DNA of 28,125 nt from Ophiostoma sp. CBS 140.51 (taxonomy: Eukaryota; Ascomycota; Sordariomycetes; Ophiostomatales; Ophiostomataceae): contig JANSLP010000387.1 in assembly GCA_029298735.1 (NCBI GenBank), forward strand, positions 1 to 28,125, given 5' to 3'. Within the stretch, counting starts at the first letter, position 1. The number at the start of each line of letters is the position of its first letter. Below, one piece after another: positions 21,248 to 28,125 of the stretch. The translations under genes and the position numbers were made by a program. Under the pieces are notes generated by a model. It ran no database searches, was not told where the DNA came from, and saw only the letters and a program-made list of their open reading frames with translations.

Positions 21248-21528
21248 GTGGTGATGGGTGCTGTATTTACAGGGCATTTAGGGAGCACTAGGAAAACATT
21301 ACAGGGGATCATTTAGCTTAGTCATTTTCTGCGATTCAACATTTTGCTTCCAAAACTGGTCGCCTTATCGCGATATGAAATTTTAGGGCGATAAGAAAAA
21401 AAGCTCACCACTAATTGCTGTGATCCCGTATCGTCTCTCTTCCAGCCTTTCTCACAACCAACCTTTCGACGAAACACATCTACACAACCTTACCCTCCAA
21501 CACCTCCTCCACCATCCCCACCGAAACA
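21248..21528. promoter_or_regulatory. RPF1 promoter region
   Basis: 281 bp between tandem DPH5 and RPF1. Besides the 3' end of DPH5 it carries CTTATCGCGATA at 21364-21375 and GGGCGATAAG at 21386-21395, then a CT-rich leader and the RPF1 ATG in ACAATGG context. Confidence 0.6.
21364..21395. promoter_or_regulatory. CTTATCGCGATA site plus inverted half-site upstream of RPF1
   Basis: The first 12 bases of the palindrome at 20130-20143 recur exactly at 21364-21375, and a half-site GGGCGATAAG follows at 21386-21395. They lie 134-165 bp before the RPF1 ATG. Confidence 0.55.
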
Positions 21529-22845
21529 ATGGGGTCCCGCAACAAGATCGTTCGGCAATCCTCTTGGCTGCAAAGCAAAGCAGCCAAGGGAAAGAAGTCG
21601 ATTGCCGACCGGAGAGAACGGCGTCGCGAGGAAGAAAAGTACCCAGAACTCAAGGCCGAACGCCTAGCCAAGAACAAGCCCAAGACCCTCGAAGACAAGC
21701 GCGAGTACCCGGTGTCCGAAGACTACTACTCGCGCCGCAAGCGGAGGCGGTTAGCCGAAGAGAAGCCTGCCGAGGAGGAGGCTGAGGCCGAGAAGGCTGA
21801 GGATGTCGACGACGCACAAGATGAGGACGCCAAGATGAACGTGGAGGAGGAGGATGCCAAGGTCGGCGACGACGAGGTCGACAGCGATATCGCGAGTCTT
21901 CTGGCTAGTGACGACGAAGAGGAGGAAGAGAACACCGCTGGCCTGAGCAAGGCCGACAAAAAGACACGACGGGAACAGGCCCAAGCCGTCGCCGAGGCCA
22001 AGCGCAAAGAGCAGGACGAGAAGGAGGCCGCTGAGGAGGCTGCCGCCCGTGCCGCACACGAGGATGCCATGGCCGCCAAGTACTCGGCCCTCCTGCCAGA
22101 CGAAGACAGCAGCGCTACCGCCGACGAATCTGGGTCGACAGCGACGCCAGTGCAGCCAAAGATTCTCATCACGACCTCCCGCCACGCGACCATCCACAAA
22201 TACGCCCAGACCTTGACCGACGTCTTTCCCAATAGCACCTACATTCCTCGCTCCGGTCACCGCTACGTCAGCCACGAGTACAGTGTCCGCGAGATTGCCA
22301 GCTACGCCCACAACCGCGGCTACACCGCTTTGCTGATTGTCAACGAAGATCAGAAGAAGCCCTCCGGTCTCGACATTACCCTGCTGCCCAACGGGCCCAT
22401 GCTGCACTTCTCGATCCAGACATGGGTCGACGCGAAGCGCCTGCCGAACCACGCCCGCTCCACGGGCCACGTCCCCGAGATGATTATGAACAACTTTGAC
22501 ACCCCGCTCGGTAAACTCGTGGGCGGTGTCCTGGGCCGGCTGTTCCCCAAGAACCCGGAGCTGATTGGACGCACCGTGCTGACGCTGCACAACCAGCGTG
22601 ATTACGTCTTTGTGCGCCGGCATCGGTACATGATGCGCGAGAAGCGGGCGACGGAGCGCAGCGTGACGGAAAAGGACGGCAAGGCCATGACGGGCGTCGA
22701 GGACGTGCGTGTGGCGCTGCAAGAGATTGGCCCGCGCATGACGCTCAAGCTGCGGCGCGTGGACAAGGGCATCCAGCGCATGTCGGGCCAAGCCTTTGAG
22801 TGGAAGGGCCGCATGGAAAAGAAGCGGACAGTGTGGCAATTGTAG
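21529..22845 (+). CDS. RPF1: Ribosome production factor 1 (Brix domain, 60S assembly)
   Basis: A single exon of 438 residues. The Brix domain spans about 211-400 (KILITTSRHATIHKYAQTL, then YIPRSGHRYVSHEY and GRTVLTLHNQRDYVFVRRHR), with the Rpf1-type basic end GIQRMSGQAFEWKGRMEKKR. The N-terminus is the conserved MGSRNKIVRQSSWLQSKAAK followed by RRERRREEEKYPELKAERL. Rpf1 acts in the nucleolus on the pre-60S particle and is needed for processing of 27S pre-rRNA. Between the conserved parts lies a long acidic and Lys/Glu/Ala-rich stretch (about 74-200), which explains why it is longer than the roughly 295-residue yeast protein. The large antisense open frame over this gene is a codon-bias shadow. 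Confidence 0.95.
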   Translation: MGSRNKIVRQSSWLQSKAAKGKKSIADRRERRREEEKYPELKAERLAKNKPKTLEDKREYPVSEDYYSRRKRRRLAEEKPAEEEAEAEKAEDVDDAQDEDAKMNVEEEDAKVGDDEVDSDIASLLASDDEEEEENTAGLSKADKKTRREQAQAVAEAKRKEQDEKEAAEEAAARAAHEDAMAAKYSALLPDEDSSATADESGSTATPVQPKILITTSRHATIHKYAQTLTDVFPNSTYIPRSGHRYVSHEYSVREIASYAHNRGYTALLIVNEDQKKPSGLDITLLPNGPMLHFSIQTWVDAKRLPNHARSTGHVPEMIMNNFDTPLGKLVGGVLGRLFPKNPELIGRTVLTLHNQRDYVFVRRHRYMMREKRATERSVTEKDGKAMTGVEDVRVALQEIGPRMTLKLRRVDKGIQRMSGQAFEWKGRMEKKRTVWQL

Positions 22846-23128
22846 GAGGGGTGTGTCTGTTGCTCTTTTTTTTGGTTTCTCTTCTTGTATTATTCGGTTC
22901 ATGTTTCCATTGGCGGACCAAAAAGTACTTGTTTCTATAGCGTTTGTGTTTGGACTTTCTGTCAATAATTATCATCTGGCGTTGGATGGCATTTCCATAG
23001 AATTACGTTTGCATCACAGCAAAACAATTCGTACAGCTTCCGCAACATGACATCATGGGCTTTTGAACAATATCGTGTCTATTTGTAGAATGCTATCTAC
23101 AACCTCTCTTCCGCACTCCGGCAGTCAT

Positions 23129-23872
23129 CTATGTCAGCTTGGTCGTTTGCGCAAACTGCATGCCCGCCGCAAAGTGGAACAGCTTTGCCGCCACCACGTA
23201 CCGGGGCCGCGCCGCATACTCCACCAGCCGGTCGTAAAACTCGGACAGCGGCACAATCACCCGCTCAATGTGCTCGCCGTCCTCTAGGCGCTGCTCGGGC
23301 GCCACGCTGTCGTCCTCGGCCAGGTCCACATCCACCATGACCAGCTGCATGTTGGCGTTGCTCATGCCCGGGTCGGCCGCCTGCGGCGGGCTCACGCTCG
23401 TCACGCGGCACTCGTAGCCCGTTTCCTCCTTGAACTCGCGCACGGCCGCCTGCTCAGCCGTCTCGTCGGCGTCAACCAGGCCAGCCGGCCACTCGACAGT
23501 GTAGGCGTCCAGGGGCGGGCGGTACTGGATCACAATCAGGGTCGCAGGCGGGCGCGAAGGGTGGCGCAGGACATTGCCCATGGCGACGGCGTCCACACCG
23601 GCCTTGCCGCGGGTCTTGCGCGTGGCAACCTCCCAGGTGCGTTCCTTGCCGACCTGGTCGACATAGTGGATGCGCTTGAGGGCGAGCCAGCGGGCCTCAG
23701 ATGTCTGGAGGTCCTCAGTCTTGAGGATTTCGGGCTCCTGGGTCTTGGCCGACATGGTGGAGGAGAAGTTGCGGGTCGAAGTGAATCGAGGGAGAAAGGC
23801 AAGTCGATATACAGGCAGGGACGTTGTACGGGCGATTCGAGCAGCGGTGCGGAAGCCGATGCTGGGATTCAT
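23129..23872 (-). CDS. YSA1: Nudix hydrolase, ADP-ribose pyrophosphatase (Ysa1-like)
   Basis: A single exon of 247 residues from the first ATG, or 208 from Met40. The Nudix box G-x5-E-x7-REUxEExGU is complete from Gly131 (GLVDADETAEQAAVREFK, then EETGY), giving the metal-binding glutamates Glu146, Glu149 and Glu150. The preceding block QYRPPLDAYTVEWPAGLVD is typical of ADP-ribose pyrophosphatases, which split ADP-ribose and related ADP-sugars to AMP and a sugar phosphate. Residues 1-39 hold six Arg, no Asp or Glu, and hydroxylated residues, as in a mitochondrial presequence. Met40 starts MSAKTQEPE in strong CCACC-ATG context, while the first ATG has T at -3. Convergent with RPF1 over 283 bp. 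Confidence 0.9.
   Translation of the reverse strand: MNPSIGFRTAARIARTTSLPVYRLAFLPRFTSTRNFSSTMSAKTQEPEILKTEDLQTSEARWLALKRIHYVDQVGKERTWEVATRKTRGKAGVDAVAMGNVLRHPSRPPATLIVIQYRPPLDAYTVEWPAGLVDADETAEQAAVREFKEETGYECRVTSVSPPQAADPGMSNANMQLVMVDVDLAEDDSVAPEQRLEDGEHIERVIVPLSEFYDRLVEYAARPRYVVAAKLFHFAAGMQFAQTTKLT
23753..23755 (-). promoter_or_regulatory. Alternative in-frame start codon of the Nudix gene
   Basis: Second ATG of the frame, codon 40, with CTCCACC upstream. It begins where the conserved enzyme begins and would remove the presequence-like N-terminus. Seen directly; its use in translation is inference. Confidence 0.5.
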
Positions 23873-24664
23873 GAATTGGGCTGGAAGAGGGAGGTTTAGG
23901 TTGAAAGAGAAGAAGTTTGGGTTTTACAAAGTGCAGAACAAAGTGTAGAATTAAGAGGCTTGGCCCAGGGCGGGCACAAGAGAGCTAGGCTGAGGCAGGT
24001 GCGGCGGCCTTAAAAGTGAAGGAAGGCGCCGGTGTCAAGCTGCCGTCAGCTCAATGACGCAGAGAGGGGCGCGGGGTCCTGATTGGCCAATGGAAGGTGC
24101 GGAATACGCCATAATTATCAACGGTCCTGGAAAAGCCATATTTCCCGACATCATCAAAACACACTCATTATTATCACCCTTACGAACGTATATGATATTT
24201 TATAAATGATTATATTCTGTCAAAAAATATTCGTAATATTCTTCTATGGGCGTTTCTTTTCGCTTAAAAAATTAATAATTGAATGCATGCGGTATTGGTA
24301 AAACAGTAAGAAGATGCAACATTGATTTTGTTTTGAAAAAATCACATTTTTAAAAACAAAGTAAATTAAGTAAATAATATCAAAAATTCCTCCCGCAGAA
24401 ATGGAGTTTCTTCAAAAATCGGTCAACTTAGCCTCACATTAAAATCATAGTAAGCCTTTGCTGTCATTACATTGTTAAATCCATTTGTCTTTGTTGTTTT
24501 CGAGAGATGAGAAACTCTCGTTCTTTGGTTGCTTGGGTTTGGAAGCAGGAGGGAGCCAGGTTTCATTACATGAAATGAAGGCATATGAAAGTGATTTCGT
24601 AAATGTATCATGTACGTAAGATGTGAGTGCAGGCCGCATAGGCAAAGACATTTTGATCACTCTC
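23873..24664. other. Nudix promoter and AT-rich gap
   Basis: The first 230 bp upstream of the Nudix gene include the overlapping CCAAT palindrome at 24082-24091. From about 24110 to 24480 the sequence turns strongly AT-rich with long A and T runs and no open frame of note. No transposase, tRNA or protein is recognised. The open frames between 24423 and 24690 lack any family likeness. Confidence 0.5.
24082..24091. promoter_or_regulatory. ATTGGCCAAT, overlapping inverted CCAAT boxes
   Basis: A perfect 10-base palindrome that presents a CCAAT box on each strand, about 210 bp before the first Nudix ATG. CCAAT is the core bound by the fungal HAP (NF-Y) complex, which controls many mitochondrial and redox genes. 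Function here is inferred. Confidence 0.45.
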
Positions 24665-25290
24665 TTAACAAACGATGCTGAAGTCGCCAAGCTGGATCTG
24701 ACTCTGGGTCATACACCCGGACACTGAAATGACAAACTGTATGTTTACAGTCGGCGATGTAAATGTCATGACGAAGGATTTCCAATCGACGACGGAAATA
24801 TCGATAGCGTTCCACCAAAAGTCCTACACGAAGCTGTAAATGCCGTTGGCATCGACCCCGTAAATTTGGATATACAGCACAAAGTCGCTTGACAGTGCAG
24901 ACAAGGCGCGGAAATCGAAAGAGAACGTGTAGGGCAAGCCGGCACCTGTGTTGGGCACGGTTTGAAAAGCCTCAACATAGCCTCCAGTGCTATGCAGCGT
25001 GCCAAACAGCAGGCACGACGAATATTGGCCACAGGTGCTGGACGCTCCGAAAAGATACCGTGGGGAATTTCACTGGAAAATCGTTGTTCCCAACCGCCGA
25101 GGGAGCCATCCAAGCCGCCGTTGGAGACGACGTTGCGGTTGCAAATGGGCTGGTTGCCGGCGGGGGTCGAAGGGGAGGGTGAGGCAGATGAAACTGAGGA
25201 GACCGAGCTGGGTGCCGAGGCCTTGCAGTGTGCTGCAGATGCGGTGGCAGCCAAGGCCAAGCCAAAGGCAAGGAGTTGACGGACCTTCAT
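24665..25290 (-). pseudogene. Broken gene for a secreted beta-sandwich-like (CBM-like) protein
   Basis: The ATG at 25290 opens a frame with a signal peptide (MKVRQLLAFGLALAATASA), a Ser/Pro-rich linker and NRNVVSNGGLDGSLGGWEQ, the start of a carbohydrate-binding-module-like repeat. After about 25055 the likeness jumps to another frame (consistent with one lost base near 25043-25055). It then runs CGQYSSCLLFGTLHSTGGY, AFQTVPNTGAGLPYTFSFDF and VLYIQIYGVDANGIYSFV to a TAG at 24824-24826. The same frame continues beyond it through DFWWNAIDISVVDW and QIQLGDFSIVC to TAA at 24665-24667. Two independent lesions, with coherent protein on both sides, mark it as a pseudogene. No GT..AG intron of credible length repairs either. 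The intact form would be a small secreted protein of about 200 residues; its function is unknown and the CBM likeness is by pattern only. Confidence 0.8.
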
Positions 25291-26431
25291 CGTTGTGGCA
25301 GATATGTTGAAGATGGTGAGAATGGCGAGCAAGAGAAAGAAGAGCGTATCAGAGTCTAAAGAATTTTAGATGGCATGAAAAGGCCATAAGAGTCGGAACG
25401 AGACAAGAAGGAGGAGAGCAGACCAGAACAAAATTTTAGCGCAATGGCTTTCTTTTCTATACAACTGCTGTCACAAAAGGAGTACACAAGCCGGATCCGA
25501 GCACCCAGGCCAATATTGGTATTGTTCCTTTACGTCGTACATCTGTTGCCAAGACCCGTCAGCCCATGCTGGACGAATTTACGAGTCTAATGAGCGTAGT
25601 CTGGACTCTACATATGATAAGAAGAAGGGAGAGAAAGGTGCAAATGGGATGCCCTGTAACAGGAAAGGCGTTTGGAAATAAAGTTGTGTGATCCGAGATC
25701 GAAACAGACTTGAATCTAAAGCCAAATAGAGTTATTATGAGCGGGTCAATTCTGTGTCTGCTCGATGCACGATATTGATTTGAGTAAAAGGGGGTTCAGC
25801 TGTGGTCTTGCGTCCAAACTTGTATCTACTTTGGTCCATTTGGACGCGCCGAAAACAAACTCAGGAACAAGACCAGTCAGAAGCCATTTTATTTTGATTT
25901 CTAGTTTTCTTATAGTCTTTGTTTTAGCCAAAACCTCAAAATCTGCGGTTCACCCGGGAGAGGCTCGCGGGGCGCCTGAGAAACCGTTGCAACTCGTGGA
26001 GGAAGCTCGGAAATTTTGGGGACGCTGTAATCTAGATAAAAAAGCAAATGTGAACAGAAGGACGAGATAAAACAACTCACACGACCGTATAGAAAATCTT
26101 AGGAAAATTTTAGCGTGTTGAAAAGGCCATTTACCAGGATGCTGTACAGATGAATAGCGGACATGAAGCAGTATTATAATGCTATGAGCTTGGGCTTAGA
26201 CTTAAAATCCTGGTCAATATTGTTTTCGTCCGTGACGGGACTCTGGCTTATATGATATCAGATTATCGGAGTAGAGAGGTGTGCGGGCTTTCTCTCCTCG
26301 TACGACCGAAGAAGAACAAGAAAGACGAAAAGAAAACAAAAGTTTTTCAATCTTGCATAAGGAAAAGCACTGCCTCGTCGTTACAAGGAAAGTGATACAA
26401 AGGCTTCCAAGTAAGGTAGGTCTCAACGGCA
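25291..26431. other. Intergenic region with short direct repeats
   Basis: 1.1 kb between the pseudogene start and the stop of the bZIP gene. No gene is supported. It carries an imperfect 25-26 base direct repeat (25362-25387 and 26106-26130) and a 12-base repeat AAAATTTTAGCG (25430-25441 and 26104-26115). The open frame 25765-26070 has no recognisable domain. Confidence 0.45.
25362..26130. repeat. Imperfect direct repeat pair
   Basis: Both copies read AATTTTAG, a 5-6 base spacer, then TGAAAAGGCCAT. They lie about 744 bp apart at 25362-25387 and 26106-26130. A third AATTTTAG with the same flanking AA and CG as the right copy is at 25430-25441. Confidence 0.5.
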
Positions 26432-27868
26432 TCAATAGATCTGGGCGAAACCTTGGCCGTCACCGCTGACAAGACCGGCCAACTGCCAAAAGTCAACATC
26501 GTCGGCCGTATCTGACCTTCGAAGATGACCCAGCTGCATTGCCGGTGTCATCCCGTATGGTAAAGCTTCCATCCGAGGTTCTTGACCAACATCTTGAAGA
26601 GCGTCTTGCAGGGCATCCTGTACGTCCTGCACATCCTGCACGTCCTGCACGTCCTGCTCTTCCTCGTAGTGATCTTCAAGAATATCCGAAAAAGATAACG
26701 CCAAGGGTAGTGATTGTGGTATATCGTCATAGGTGGGGATATCGCAGGCCAGGTCCGGAAAGTGGTCAAAGAAGCCGCGGAGCATGGTCCAGCAGCGTAG
26801 GTCCCTGATCTGGTTTCTGAATGCAGGTGCGATGCAGTACCGCCCCGTCATCAGATCGAGCTGGTAACAGCTGTCAAAGCCGTGCGCCCAGAGGATGCGT
26901 AGGTTGGCAGAAAATGTGTTCCAAAACAGGTTGGAGCAGTACCGGTGCTGCGAGAAGACGAAACGTTCCCGGACGCCCGGCCAGACAAAGTAGTCAATCG
27001 CCCCCGAATGGGCCATCTTTTGTGAGGGCCGCTGTAGATACCATTTGGGCATTGCCTGCAGGTTCTGTGGTGTCGGGTCCGTGTCCCATCGCAAAAAGAT
27101 GTACATAGTCGCCATCACCGCCAGCCGGACGACTTGGTCGCACGTCGCAAAGCACAATTCATCGACGGCCCGCAGTTTTTTCCACGCCGCACTCAGCAGC
27201 CCGGCCCGCTCGACGGCCTGCCAACCTTCCAGTACTGCGCGAACGGGGACGTCTTCGTCGAGAATTGTGTCTGCTACTTTTGGCGAGGGTGCATGCTGTT
27301 GACTCTTTGTCAAGGTGCAGTTGACGGACCGCCAGATGTTGCGTGATGCCGTTGAGGTTGAAGCAGATGATGGCGTGTCGTTGATGCAGTGGCACGGCAC
27401 TTCGGGCAGAGGGACAATGGGCTCAACCTCATCAACGACCAACGGTTCGGGTGCGGGTGGCGAAGGTGTGAGAGTTGCTAAGGGCGGCGTCGTTGTCGCA
27501 GGAGGGGATGTATGTTGTGTATTTTGAGTGTGTTGCGTCGTTGTCGACACACCCACCAGTGTCTTTTGAATTGACGAGACAATCGCCATCAACTCATCAC
27601 GCTGTTGCTTGACGGCAGCAAGTTCATCCAGCAGTGTTGCCACCCGGCGCCGGCCTGGTTCAGCCCGATACGACTCTTCAAGGCGTGCCTCGAGAAAGGC
27701 AATGCGGTCTTTGGTGCGCTGGCGGGCGCATCGCTGGGCATGGCGGTCGAGTTCTCGTTTACGCAGACGGCGGGCTTCGGCGGTGGAAGAGGATGTCGAG
27801 CCGTTTTGGCTATCGGTTGTTGATGTCGTTGATGGATGCATTCTGGAAGAGGTCTGTGAGTGATTCAT
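26432..27868 (-). CDS. bZIP transcription factor with DUF3425 domain
   Basis: A single exon of 478 residues. The basic region (about 34-55, RLRKRELDRHAQRCARQR) has the spacing of the fungal bZIP type that is normally fused to DUF3425, and a weak heptad region follows (about 56-103). A Thr/Pro/Gln-rich linker covers about 105-160. The DUF3425 region lies at about 205-375, with the landmark stretch MPKWYLQRPSQKMAHSG and DYFVWPGVRERFV. These proteins are nuclear regulators, often of stress or secondary-metabolism genes, but the targets cannot be told from the sequence. An acidic tandem (Val-Gln-Asp)n tract sits at about 405-427. No metabolite cluster is in view next to it. Confidence 0.9.
   Translation of the reverse strand: MNHSQTSSRMHPSTTSTTDSQNGSTSSSTAEARRLRKRELDRHAQRCARQRTKDRIAFLEARLEESYRAEPGRRRVATLLDELAAVKQQRDELMAIVSSIQKTLVGVSTTTQHTQNTQHTSPPATTTPPLATLTPSPPAPEPLVVDEVEPIVPLPEVPCHCINDTPSSASTSTASRNIWRSVNCTLTKSQQHAPSPKVADTILDEDVPVRAVLEGWQAVERAGLLSAAWKKLRAVDELCFATCDQVVRLAVMATMYIFLRWDTDPTPQNLQAMPKWYLQRPSQKMAHSGAIDYFVWPGVRERFVFSQHRYCSNLFWNTFSANLRILWAHGFDSCYQLDLMTGRYCIAPAFRNQIRDLRCWTMLRGFFDHFPDLACDIPTYDDIPQSLPLALSFSDILEDHYEEEQDVQDVQDVQDVQDALQDALQDVGQEPRMEALPYGMTPAMQLGHLRRSDTADDVDFWQLAGLVSGDGQGFAQIY
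26588..26656. repeat. Nine-base coding minisatellite (VQD repeats)
   Basis: Units close to CCTGCACGT recur about seven times on the plus strand inside the bZIP gene. They encode alternating VQD and ALQD steps of an acidic tail. The unit length is a multiple of three, so copy-number change keeps the frame. Confidence 0.75.
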
Positions 27869-28125
27869 AGGTGAGGTACAGGCACAGGCACAGGTGAAGG
27901 TGAGGTAGGATTCGAGAACGAGGGGAGGGAGACGAAAAGGAGACTAGGAGAGATATAAATGGACAGCAGAGGGTAAAAATGAACTACCCCGGACCGAGGT
28001 GGATTAACCCCAAAAGAAAGGACGAGTACGGTTGACCAAACGTAGACTGTGCCAAAACATTTTCACCTAATAATCCCACACCGCTAGGGGTGGCCTTTTA
28101 ACACTGCTTAAATGCATATCGCAGC

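Noticed and set aside
21751..22965. 404-codon open frame on the minus strand opposite RPF1
   Set aside because: Shadow of GC-biased third positions in RPF1; repetitive Leu/Val/Gly sequence with no family likeness.
24423..24690. Two overlapping short open frames in the AT-rich gap
   Set aside because: No recognisable domain or transposase motif, and part overlaps the 3' end of the pseudogene.

Overview
The window reads as nuclear DNA of a filamentous ascomycete (Pezizomycotina, probably Sordariomycetes; that rank is inferred from gene style, not computed). Coding regions are GC-rich and intergenic DNA is AT-richer. Introns are short (59-92 bp) with GT..AG ends, several with a clear CTAAC-type branch site. 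Genes are monocistronic and face either way, and include fungal types such as a DUF3425 bZIP regulator, an AcuH/Crc1-type carnitine carrier and Alg1. I see no prophage, CRISPR array, rRNA, tRNA or intact transposon.

Layout, left to right: (1) 321-2857, minus, long histidine-phosphatase (phosphoglycerate-mutase-like) protein; (2) a 2.1 kb divergent intergenic region; (3) 4994-6217, plus, Gpi8, the catalytic subunit of GPI transamidase; (4) 6785-9300, plus, Sfc9/TFIIIC90-like RNA polymerase III factor; (5) 9729-10924, minus, mitochondrial carnitine/acylcarnitine carrier with a 2 kb upstream region; (6) 12949-14835, minus, His-rich cation diffusion facilitator zinc transporter; (7) 16139-17625, plus, Alg1; (8) 17905-18432, minus, UBE2G1-type E2; (9) 19202-19906, minus, Snu23/ZMAT2 spliceosomal zinc finger; (10) 20245-21247, plus, Dph5; (11) 21529-22845, plus, Rpf1; (12) 23129-23872, minus, Ysa1-like Nudix hydrolase; (13) an AT-rich gap, then 24665-25290, minus, a broken gene for a small secreted protein; (14) 26432-27868, minus, bZIP-DUF3425 regulator.

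Most of the window is conserved housekeeping: secretory glycosylation and GPI anchoring (Alg1, Gpi8, secretory-pathway zinc supply), RNA and ribosome biology (TFIIIC, Snu23, Dph5, Rpf1), acyl-carnitine import and nucleotide-sugar sanitation. No operon logic applies, but two promoters serving three RNA/translation genes (Snu23/Dph5 and Rpf1) share an unusual CTTATCGCGATA palindrome plus a second half-site. From about 23.9 kb rightwards the window becomes accessory-like, with an AT-rich gap, a pseudogene, short repeats and a specialised regulator.

I do not see a convincing new multi-gene system. The best leads are the shared palindromic promoter module, the doubly lesioned secreted-protein pseudogene, and the probable leaky-scanning dual start of the Nudix hydrolase. 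Gene models were spliced by eye; exon ends were checked for frame and for GT/AG ends.
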